This document shows positions 1 through 5,790 of a stretch of 5,790 bases of DNA, in pieces. The translations under genes and the position numbers were made by a program. Under the pieces are notes generated by a model. It saw only the letters and a program-made list of their open reading frames with translations. It searched no databases and was not told the DNA's origin. The DNA lies in NCBI GenBank assembly GCA_031265635.1, contig JAISCK010000060.1:1-5790 (forward strand). Reading direction: 5' to 3'. How positions within the stretch are numbered: position 1 is the stretch's first letter; each line of letters starts with the position of its first letter. Source of the stretch: Spirochaetaceae bacterium (GTDB taxonomy: Bacteria; Spirochaetota; Spirochaetia; Treponematales; Breznakiellaceae).

Positions 1-633
1 CTGCCGGAAGAAGATTTTTTCAGGCGCGGCGAAATTGTCAGGGAAGAAATACTTTACCGGGGCATAGACAGCCTGGGCATGGGCCAGGTCAGGCGCAAAA
101 GCCTCCGCCTCTTTACCGGAGGTAAGGTTCAATCTATGGACCTGGGACAGCGGGGGAGAAGTTTCAGAAAAATATACCGGCTGGAACGGAAAAATGGCAG
201 CATAGTTCTTTCCATGATCCGGGAAGGAAACCGGAACTTTGCCCTGGTTATAGAGCGGCCCGGCCGGTATTGTGTCCGGGGCCTTGATATTGAAGTTTCT
301 GAAGTTTCACTGCCGGAAAGCGCGGGGCATGATGTTTTTTTCGCCTCGGCCCTGCCCCTGGTAATCAGAAAAGCCCTGGGCTCCGACGAGATTCTGTACC
401 GGGGAAAGCTCTGCCCCCTTGTTTCCCTGTCCGGTCTGGAAAAAAACCGGGAGATGGCGGCTGTTCTTGACCGGGACGGCATCGCGGCATGTTTTGGACT
501 AGCCGGAGGGGATATAAAAGATTTACTATATACACGCGAAGCAAAGGACCTTAAAAACGCGATCCGCGTACAGAACCGAGGCGGGCACAGCACGGCGTTT
601 TTGCGGGGTCCTGACATACAGCGGGGGATTTGA
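1..633 (+). CDS. tilS: tRNA(Ile)-lysidine synthase TilS, C-terminal part (5' end outside window)
   Basis: The frame is open from base 1 to a TGA at 631-633, giving 210 visible codons; an internal ATG at 79 is not needed as a start because the frame is already open. TilS uses ATP and lysine to turn C34 of tRNA-Ile(CAU) into lysidine, so that the tRNA reads AUA instead of AUG. The catalytic PP-loop domain would lie upstream, so no active site is visible. What remains fits the later parts of TilS. A linker helix (residues about 5-25) is followed by a segment containing SLRLFTGGKVQSMDLG (residues about 35-50) that resembles the substrate-binding middle region. A stretch at residues about 119-167 has the layout of the small TilS C-terminal domain (RKALGSDEI near its start, LDRDGIAACFGL near its end). 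The match is degenerate, because the usual KKLKD-type core is not obvious. Position just before ftsH supports the call, since tilS and ftsH are neighbours in many bacteria. About 40 residues after the domain are unassigned. Confidence 0.62.
   Translation: MPEEDFFRRGEIVREEILYRGIDSLGMGQVRRKSLRLFTGGKVQSMDLGQRGRSFRKIYRLERKNGSIVLSMIREGNRNFALVIERPGRYCVRGLDIEVSEVSLPESAGHDVFFASALPLVIRKALGSDEILYRGKLCPLVSLSGLEKNREMAAVLDRDGIAACFGLAGGDIKDLLYTREAKDLKNAIRVQNRGGHSTAFLRGPDIQRGI
623..628 (+). promoter_or_regulatory. Probable ribosome binding site for ftsH
   Basis: GGGGGA ends 4 nt before the ATG at 633, inside the last codons of tilS. It is G-rich but not a perfect anti-16S match. It favours the ATG at 633 over the in-frame TTG at 630, which would sit only 1 nt from it. 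Confidence 0.5.
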
Positions 634-2543
634 TGGAGAACAAGAATAACAGCCCTTTACCGCCCCAGCCGCCTCTAAACCAGGGCAGGCCGAACCGTTT
701 TGCCCTGGTTTTTTTTCTGGCGGCAATGGGTTTATTTATAGCCTTCTTTTTCAGGACCGACACGGCCCAGGTCAGGGAGATACACTATTCGGCTTTTATC
801 AGCCATGTAAACCAGGGCGACGTGCAGACGGTAAAAATTCTGGATAATACCCTTATTGAAGGAACCCTCAAGGACAGATCAGGGGAGCCGGTACGTTTCA
901 AGACCCAGATACCCTATCAGGACCCCTTTCTCCTTGCCGCGCTCCAGGAAAAGGGCGTTGACGTATCAGGTAGCAGCGGCGCGCTGAGACCCTCCCGCAT
1001 ACTCATCGAGATACTTCCCTGGCTCATAGGCTTCGGCCTTATATGGTTCATGTTCAGAAATATGCAGGGTTCGGGGAACAAGGCGTTTCAGTTTGGCAGG
1101 AGCAGGGCCAAACGCTACCACGACGAAGGCAAAAAAATTACCTTTGCCGATGTCGCCGGGCAGGAAGACGCCAAATACGAACTCCAGGAAGTCGTTGCCT
1201 TTCTCAAGAACCCGCAGAAATTTACCAAAATGGGCGCCAAGATACCCAGGGGCGTACTCCTTGTGGGCATGCCCGGCACGGGGAAAACCCTCATGGCCAG
1301 GGCCGCCGCCGGTGAAGCGGGGGTGGCTTTCTTCCACATGTCGGGTTCCGATTTTGTTGAAATGTTTGTGGGCGTCGGCGCGAGCCGGGTCCGGGACCTT
1401 TTTGAACAGGGCAGGCGCAACGCCCCCTGTATTGTTTTTATTGATGAACTTGACGCGGTGGGCCGTACCAGGGGCGCGGGCTACGGCGGCGGCCACGACG
1501 AGCGGGAACAGACCCTGAACCAGATGCTGGTGGAAATGGATGGCTTTGATTCCAAAGACGGGGTCATCATACTGGCCGCCACCAACAGGCCCGATGTTCT
1601 TGACCCCGCGCTTTTGCGGCCCGGCCGCTTTGACCGCCAGGTGGTAGTCGCCATGCCCGATATCAAGGAAAGGGAATCAATACTCAAGATACACGCCGCC
1701 AAGGTCCCCCTTGCCCCCGAGGTAAACCTCGCCAGGGTAGCCAGGGCTACGCCGGGAATGAGCGGCGCGGACATAGCCAATCTGGTCAATGAGGCGGTTC
1801 TCTACGCCGCCCGCAGGGACAAGAGCCATGTGGAGATGCCCGACTTTGAGGAGGCCAGGGACAAAATTCTCATGGGTGTGGCCCGCAAGTCCCTTGCCAT
1901 GTCCGAAAAAGAAAAGCGCATGACCGCCACCCATGAAGCCGGCCACGCCCTGCTGCATTATTTCCTCAAAAACGCCGATCCCCTCCATAAAGTAACCATA
2001 GTGCCCCACGGCAGGGCCCTGGGCATGGCCATGTCCCTTCCCGAAGAAGACAGCTATTCAAGGACCAGGGGCTGGATTACCGACCGCATTGCCATCATGT
2101 ACGGAGGCTGGGCCGCCGAAAAAATCTGTTTTGACGAAACCACCACCGGCGTCAAGCAGGATATACAGCAGGCCACGGACTTTGCCCGGCGCATGGTCTG
2201 CGAATGGGGCATGGCCGAGGATCTTGGGCCCATTGCCTACGGCCAGGAAGACGAACCGATTTTTCTTGGCAAGGAAATCGCCCGGCACAAAGACTATTCC
2301 GAAGATACGGCCCAGCGCATAGACCATGAAGTAAAGCGGATTCTTGACGCGGGCCTCAACCTGGCCCTGTCCATACTCGAAAAAGAAAAAGAAAAGCTCG
2401 CCAAACTCAGCGATGCCCTCATCGCGCGGGAAACCCTTGTTGATGATGAAGTACGGGAACTCCTCGGCTTTCCCAAGAGGGAAAACCCGGCGGCCTTTTC
2501 GGGCACAGGTAACGCTGAACATGAAGCCGAAGGCGTATCCTGA
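633..2543 (+). CDS. ftsH: ATP-dependent inner-membrane zinc metalloprotease FtsH
   Basis: This is a complete FtsH of 636 residues, normal for the family. It is a hexameric membrane AAA+ protease that pulls damaged membrane proteins and short-lived regulators into a Zn2+ protease chamber on the cytoplasmic side. In order: a Pro/Asn-rich cytoplasmic N-terminus (1-21), TM1 (about 22-40), a periplasmic domain (about 43-120), TM2 (about 124-144), and the AAA+ module. The AAA+ module has Walker A GMPGTGKT (212-219), pore motif FVG (245-247), Walker B with D271-E272, and an SRH with N318 and arginine fingers R329 and R332. The M41 peptidase has HEAGH at 434-438 and a probable third zinc ligand D510 in GVKQDIQQAT. 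A Glu/Lys-rich helix follows near the C-terminus. All catalytic residues are present. Walker A has Met where Pro is usual, and the usual GGRAAEE reads GGWAAEK (491-497). The ATG at 633 shares its A with the tilS stop (TGATG), implying translational coupling. An in-frame TTG at 630 would add only one residue. Confidence 0.98.
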   Translation: MENKNNSPLPPQPPLNQGRPNRFALVFFLAAMGLFIAFFFRTDTAQVREIHYSAFISHVNQGDVQTVKILDNTLIEGTLKDRSGEPVRFKTQIPYQDPFLLAALQEKGVDVSGSSGALRPSRILIEILPWLIGFGLIWFMFRNMQGSGNKAFQFGRSRAKRYHDEGKKITFADVAGQEDAKYELQEVVAFLKNPQKFTKMGAKIPRGVLLVGMPGTGKTLMARAAAGEAGVAFFHMSGSDFVEMFVGVGASRVRDLFEQGRRNAPCIVFIDELDAVGRTRGAGYGGGHDEREQTLNQMLVEMDGFDSKDGVIILAATNRPDVLDPALLRPGRFDRQVVVAMPDIKERESILKIHAAKVPLAPEVNLARVARATPGMSGADIANLVNEAVLYAARRDKSHVEMPDFEEARDKILMGVARKSLAMSEKEKRMTATHEAGHALLHYFLKNADPLHKVTIVPHGRALGMAMSLPEEDSYSRTRGWITDRIAIMYGGWAAEKICFDETTTGVKQDIQQATDFARRMVCEWGMAEDLGPIAYGQEDEPIFLGKEIARHKDYSEDTAQRIDHEVKRILDAGLNLALSILEKEKEKLAKLSDALIARETLVDDEVRELLGFPKRENPAAFSGTGNAEHEAEGVS

Positions 2544-2544
2544 A

Positions 2545-4245
2545 ATGACCGGGCGTATACCGGCGGCGGTAGTAACCGTTTTTTGTATCGCTTCCGCCGT
2601 CCATGCCCTGATCCCGGACAGCAACGGACAGGGCGACCTGGCCGATAGTTATGTTTCCTGGGCGGAAGAGCAGATTGCCCAGGGTAATTGGATTGCCGCC
2701 CTTCTTGCCCTGGAAAGGGCAGGGGACTTTGCCGATGTGTCTTCGGATGTTTCGTATGTATCCGCCCTGTGCCTGTCTTTCCTTGGGAAGGACCGCCGCC
2801 CCGTGCTGGAAAAGCTCCGCCTGGCCCTGGAAACAAACCGGTGGCGCCGTTACGCGCCATCAGACGCTGAAACGCTCCTGGCGAGGATACTTGTTCAAAT
2901 CAGGCGCTATGAGGATGCCCTGGCTGTCCTGGCTCGGCTTCCCGAAAGCCTTGAGTCCCGCGAACTCACCCTCGCGGCCCTAAAGGGGACGGGTAACAGC
3001 GCCGCGTTCAGGGCCGCCGCTTCCGGGGCTCTTGAACACTATCCCCGCGAAGCCGGCCCCGCCGTTCTGGTCCTTGACTACGCGCGGTCCCGCCTTCCCC
3101 ATGAAGGGGACCGCGACCTGGTAAACCTTGTGCTGAGGCGGCTTCCCCTTCTTATTGAGCGCCGCCCTGAACTGGCCTATGAGGCCGCCCCGTTTATACG
3201 GGATGTTGAAGAAGCCCGCCGCCTGGTTGCCGCGTACAGGGCCGCTGAAAATCCCTCGCCCCTTTCCCTTCCCGCGGCGCTTAGGCTCGGCCTTGTTTCC
3301 GAAACCCAGGCAATAAGGGAACTTTTCAGCGAGCCGGAGACGGGTCCCGCGGCGGTAATAGGCCTGCTCCTGCCCCTTCCCCGCGCACTTATCGGGGAAC
3401 TTTGGTCCCTTTTACGCACAGAGGGGGCGAGAAGGGCCTTTACCGGAAACCTTTTGGCGTTTAGCGGTGTTATAACAGAGGACGAGGACAACGACAGCTT
3501 TGCCGAGACAGAGATCAGGTTCCGGGAAGGCAGCGCCGCCTCGTATCATTACGACGCCGATCAGGACGGCGTTCCCGATCTGGAAGTGTTTTTTGCCTTT
3601 GGAGTTCCCGAAAGCGCCTCCCTGCTTATGCTTCCCGGCGTTTCCGAGAATGAGGAAGAGAAACTGCGGGTATATTGGGAAAAGTATCCCGCTCTTCTCA
3701 GGGCTGAAACCGGGGGGACGGTTTTTTTTCCTCCTCCGCTTGAATATTTGTACGCGCCGCTGGACTTTGTCTCCCTTGCGGGACCTGAGTTTCTTTATCC
3801 CAGGCGGGACCCCCTCGTTCCCCGCGTATCCTGGCGTTCCCTGGTTGCCCAGGCGGTCCGCGTTGAACGGCCCGGTAAAAGCGCCGAGGGCGCTGTTGAG
3901 TATATTGACATGATACGGGGCATACCCCAGCGGGCCAGGGAAATGGCCGGCGGCAGGCTCGTTTCGGAAACAGAGTTCCGCCTTGGCCAGTTCTTTTTAC
4001 AGCGCGTGGATATGGATATGGACGGCAGGCTCGAAACCGTCCGGCGTTTCCGCCAGGTTCCGGGCCTTACGGATAGGATAGAGGCGCTTGATTTTGCCGG
4101 GGATATGGAAAGCTCGGAGAGCGATTGGGATGGAGACGGTTTGTTTGAATATGGCGAAGTATATCTCCGGGACGGCAGGGTCGAAAGGTCCTGGGACCTT
4201 GACGGCGACGGCAGGAGGGAACGGCATGAAATTGGTTCCCGGTAG
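2545..4245 (+). CDS. Uncharacterised exported protein, helical-repeat-like N-terminus and five Asp-rich (Ca2+-binding-like) loops
   Basis: I do not recognise this 566-residue protein as a named family. Residues 1-21 look like a Sec signal peptide: MTGR, a hydrophobic core, then AVHA as a signal peptidase I site before LIPD. The mature protein is therefore probably periplasmic or secreted. Residues about 28-300 are Ala/Leu/Arg-rich and helical, with TPR-like pieces such as AEEQIAQGNWIAALLALERA and ILVQIRRYEDALAVLARLP; a full TPR array is not proven. The C-terminal part carries five DxDxD(G/S)xx(E/D) loops at residues 313-321, 337-345, 489-497, 527-535 and 551-559, each followed by strand-like sequence. 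Such loops bind Ca2+ in several protein families; binding here is inferred. The section between loops 2 and 3 is unassigned. The start at 2545 lies 1 nt after the ftsH stop (TGAaATG), with GAAGG 11 nt upstream. ATG 2521 (574 residues, n-region MKPKAYPE) is a real alternative. The open frame reaches further upstream into ftsH, but that part has no protein-like character. The 3' end overlaps the protease gene by 20 nt. Confidence 0.85.
   Translation: MTGRIPAAVVTVFCIASAVHALIPDSNGQGDLADSYVSWAEEQIAQGNWIAALLALERAGDFADVSSDVSYVSALCLSFLGKDRRPVLEKLRLALETNRWRRYAPSDAETLLARILVQIRRYEDALAVLARLPESLESRELTLAALKGTGNSAAFRAAASGALEHYPREAGPAVLVLDYARSRLPHEGDRDLVNLVLRRLPLLIERRPELAYEAAPFIRDVEEARRLVAAYRAAENPSPLSLPAALRLGLVSETQAIRELFSEPETGPAAVIGLLLPLPRALIGELWSLLRTEGARRAFTGNLLAFSGVITEDEDNDSFAETEIRFREGSAASYHYDADQDGVPDLEVFFAFGVPESASLLMLPGVSENEEEKLRVYWEKYPALLRAETGGTVFFPPPLEYLYAPLDFVSLAGPEFLYPRRDPLVPRVSWRSLVAQAVRVERPGKSAEGAVEYIDMIRGIPQRAREMAGGRLVSETEFRLGQFFLQRVDMDMDGRLETVRRFRQVPGLTDRIEALDFAGDMESSESDWDGDGLFEYGEVYLRDGRVERSWDLDGDGRRERHEIGSR
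3481..3579 (+). repeat. Asp-loop pair A (loops 1 and 2) of the exported protein
   Basis: Loop 1 (DEDNDSFAE, 3481-3507) and loop 2 (DADQDGVPD, 3553-3579) both show Asp at positions 1, 3 and 5 and an acidic residue at 9. Their first Asp residues are exactly 24 codons apart. The connecting segment is strand-like and contains REG. The same spacing recurs in pair B at 4123-4221. This is protein-level repetition; the DNA is diverged. Confidence 0.75.
4009..4035 (+). repeat. Single Asp loop (loop 3) of the exported protein
   Basis: DMDMDGRLE matches the D1-D3-D5-G6-E9 pattern of the other loops. No clear partner lies 24 codons later, where the sequence reads EALDFAGD, so a second loop of this unit may have decayed. 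The first Asp is 38 codons before that of loop 4. Confidence 0.7.
4123..4221 (+). repeat. Asp-loop pair B (loops 4 and 5) of the exported protein
   Basis: Loop 4 (DWDGDGLFE, 4123-4149) and loop 5 (DLDGDGRRE, 4195-4221) are canonical DxDxDGxxE loops whose first Asp residues are 24 codons apart, the same as in pair A. The connector contains RDG where pair A has REG, supporting an internal duplication of a two-loop unit. The end of loop 5 doubles as the ribosome binding site of the next gene. Confidence 0.78.
4213..4220 (+). promoter_or_regulatory. Strong Shine-Dalgarno site for the downstream protease gene
   Basis: AGGAGGGA lies 5 nt before the ATG at 4226 and contains the complete AGGAGG core. 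It sits inside the upstream coding region as tandem Arg codons AGG AGG plus GAA. It fixes the start of the protease gene at 4226, 20 nt before the end of the upstream gene. Confidence 0.85.
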
Positions 4246-5790
4246 GCGCAAGGCGTATTGCCGCTCTGCTTTTCTCCTTGTCTGCGCCCTGCTGCTGTCC
4301 TGTACCAGCGCGGAGCAGCGGCTCGAAATTCCCCGTCCGGCGGAACAGTTCAGGCTTGACGATATTGAGCGTTATGCCGGGGAAGACCCTGTACGGGCCA
4401 TACACCTTATGGGCGCGTATGAGCGGACCTATGGCTTTGAAAACTATTCCTTTGACACAATCAGGCGTCAGGCTGTCGAAAACCTTAAAGAGGCCCAGAT
4501 AAAGGCCATAGCCGAGCGCCGCTGGGATGACGCGGCCTCAATGGCGCGTTCCCTCATGGCCCTGGGCATTACGGTGGAGAGTACCGGCATGGAGCCCGAC
4601 TTTCTTCTGGCCGAGGCCAGGGAATACCTTGCCGGGGACAATGATCTTGCCGCCTTTGTCTATGCCGTGCGGGCCCATGAACTTGACCCCCTCAGCGCCG
4701 CTAACGCCCTGCCTTTCTTTGAGCGGGCCGTTGAACTGCGCCAGAGGCGTACCGCGGCTTTCTTTCTTTCTATCCTTGACAGCGGCGGCGCGACGGTGGA
4801 CGCCGAAGCGCGCGCCTATGCCCAGGGCGCCGACGCCCCGTCTGATATGATACAGGGCGTCGCCACGGTGATGGTGTACCGGGGAACCAGGATAGAGCGG
4901 GGCATGGGCAGCCCCGACTGGATACTGGGGTCGGCCTTCTTTGTTGACGGATCAGGACTCCTCATTACCAACTACCATGTAATCGCAAGCGAAGTTGACC
5001 CTTCCTATGAAGGGTATTCGCGGCTGTATATACGCATGGGCGACTCGTCAAGCGCCCGCGTACCGGCCAGGGTGGTAGGCTGGGACAAAGCCATGGACCT
5101 TGCCATCATCAAGGCCGAGATAAAACCCGCCTATGTTTTTTCCGTCGTGGACCGGGTAACACCCAGGGTGGGCGAGACCGTGCTTGCCATAGGCTCTCCG
5201 GGCGGGCTTGAAAAAACCGTAACCTCGGGCATTGTGTCCGCCTTGGGAAGGCGTTTCCTTCCGATAGGGGACGTTATACAGATAGACGCGGCGGTAAACC
5301 ACGGCAATTCCGGCGGCCCTGTGGTTGACCTTTCGGGACGCCTTGTGGGCATAGTATTCGCCGGTATAGATCAGTACCAGGGCCTTAATTTTGCCGTTCC
5401 GGCGGAGCGCATGGCAGCGGCCCTGCCCGCCATGATAAAGGGCGGCAAGGCTGAACGGCCCTGGCTGGGCCTCGCGGTAAACGAAACCAGCCAGGGGGCC
5501 GAAATCGTGTATGTGGCCCCCTTTACCCCCGCGTCCGAACTGCGTCTCGAAGAGGGGATGTATATAACGGCCATTAACGGGGTTACGCCCCAGGCGTCCC
5601 AGGGGACCCTGATTCCCGCGTTGCAGGACCTGCTCTTTCCGGCAAGACCGGGCGAACTTGTGGTTCTTGAAAGTTCCGACGGCAGGACAACCATACTGCG
5701 CAGTTCGGTACGGCCCGATGTGCCCCTGGCCGCCGCGGCCAAGGTGGACAGCAAGGAGCGCCTCGCCGCGCCGCTTTTCGGCCTGGTGCT
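4226..5790 (+). CDS. Lipoprotein with helical domain, HtrA/DegP-like serine protease and PDZ domain (3' end outside window)
   Basis: The frame is open from ATG 4226 to the window end without a stop, giving 521 complete codons. Residues 1-26 form a lipoprotein signal: basic MKLVPGRRK, a hydrophobic core, then LLLSC with C26 as the likely lipidated cysteine. LLSC is a loose lipobox, acceptable in spirochaetes. Residues about 40-200 are helical and TPR-like, for example ARSLMALGI and AFVYAVRAHELDPLSAANAL. Residues about 207-408 form a trypsin-like domain of the HtrA/DegP type with an intact triad: H251 (ITNYHVIA), D291 (KAMDLAII) and S362 (GNSGGPVV). The block IGSPGGLEKTVTSGIVSALG is also typical of HtrA. 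Residues about 411-500 form a PDZ domain with the binding-loop motif WLGL at 413-416. It should cleave misfolded or specific envelope proteins from a membrane anchor, at the periplasmic face or cell surface; substrates are unknown. The start has a perfect Shine-Dalgarno and a 20-nt overlap with the upstream gene. The N-terminal helical region is not part of standard DegP/DegQ/DegS, so no symbol is given. A second PDZ could lie beyond the window. Confidence 0.93.
   Translation, partial: MKLVPGRRKAYCRSAFLLVCALLLSCTSAEQRLEIPRPAEQFRLDDIERYAGEDPVRAIHLMGAYERTYGFENYSFDTIRRQAVENLKEAQIKAIAERRWDDAASMARSLMALGITVESTGMEPDFLLAEAREYLAGDNDLAAFVYAVRAHELDPLSAANALPFFERAVELRQRRTAAFFLSILDSGGATVDAEARAYAQGADAPSDMIQGVATVMVYRGTRIERGMGSPDWILGSAFFVDGSGLLITNYHVIASEVDPSYEGYSRLYIRMGDSSSARVPARVVGWDKAMDLAIIKAEIKPAYVFSVVDRVTPRVGETVLAIGSPGGLEKTVTSGIVSALGRRFLPIGDVIQIDAAVNHGNSGGPVVDLSGRLVGIVFAGIDQYQGLNFAVPAERMAAALPAMIKGGKAERPWLGLAVNETSQGAEIVYVAPFTPASELRLEEGMYITAINGVTPQASQGTLIPALQDLLFPARPGELVVLESSDGRTTILRSSVRPDVPLAAAAKVDSKERLAAPLFGLV

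Noticed and set aside
47..405. Short repeat of EILYRG in TilS (bases about 47-62 and 388-405)
   Set aside because: Only six residues match, the codons differ and the flanks are unrelated; probably coincidence.
494..532. Promoter for ftsH with TTGGAC and TATAAA or TACTAT
   Set aside because: Spacers are about 13 or 24 nt rather than near 17, so it is not annotated as a feature; the AT-rich patch is kept only as a finding.
966..2009. Minus-strand open frames at 966-1496, 1481-1789 and 1677-2009, and a plus-strand one at 1093-1518
   Set aside because: All lie inside the unambiguous AAA+ and peptidase coding region of ftsH in other frames.
2344..2544. Upstream extension of the exported protein's frame to ATG 2344
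   Set aside because: It would overlap the conserved FtsH C-terminus by 200 nt, reads as low-complexity (KKKKK, Ser/Pro), and would bury the clear signal peptide that begins at 2545 or 2521.
2545..2607. Lipobox in the exported protein (VFC in the signal peptide)
   Set aside because: TVFC lacks a Leu-type residue at -3 and a small residue at -1, whereas AVHA just after it is a good signal peptidase I site.
2058..2860. Two long minus-strand open frames (2058-2624 and 2294-2860)
   Set aside because: They lie antisense to ftsH and the exported protein gene, with compositions typical of shadows in GC-rich DNA and no recognisable domain.
4278..4850. Plus-strand open frames at 4278-4502 and 4527-4850
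   Set aside because: They are out-of-frame shadows of the lipoprotein protease, whose frame is continuous from 4226 and carries real motifs.
5048..5754. Minus-strand open frames opposite the protease and PDZ domains
   Set aside because: The plus strand encodes the catalytic triad and PDZ here; the reverse translations show no domain.
1..5790. tRNA, rRNA, CRISPR, insertion sequence, terminator hairpin followed by T run
   Set aside because: None seen; coding sequence fills the window and all junctions are overlaps or a 1-nt gap.

Overview
The window looks like chromosomal DNA from a GC-rich, treponeme-like spirochaete (Spirochaetota). This is an inference from three things: the FtsH sequence style, a lipoprotein signal with a loose spirochaete-type lipobox, and unusual codon use. 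In the codon use, AGG is common for Arg and ATA is the commonest Ile codon in otherwise GC-rich genes. No rRNA or other marker fixes the species.

All genes lie on the + strand and are packed head to tail, with junctions that overlap or are 1 nt apart, as in one operon. From left to right: (1) the C-terminal 210 codons of a probable tRNA(Ile)-lysidine synthase TilS (1-633, cut by the window start); (2) a complete ATP-dependent membrane zinc protease FtsH (633-2543); (3) a complete, unrecognised, probably exported protein (2545-4245) with a helical-repeat-like N-terminal half and five Asp-rich DxDxD(G/S)xx(E/D) loops in its C-terminal half; (4) a large lipoprotein with a helical N-terminal region, a trypsin-like HtrA/DegP-type serine protease domain with an intact His-Asp-Ser triad, and a PDZ domain (4226-5790, cut by the window end). 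There is no intergenic stretch to annotate, no terminator, and no RNA gene, mobile element or CRISPR array.

TilS and FtsH are neighbours in many bacteria, so the left half is a familiar arrangement. The right half is less ordinary. An exported Asp-loop protein is translationally linked to a lipid-anchored protease with a built-in helical domain, directly downstream of FtsH. A reasonable hypothesis is that the downstream pair forms an envelope protein-quality or processing unit co-expressed with FtsH, with the helical regions providing protein contacts and the Asp loops possibly binding Ca2+. The functional link is inference; the domains, triad, loops and overlaps are directly visible.
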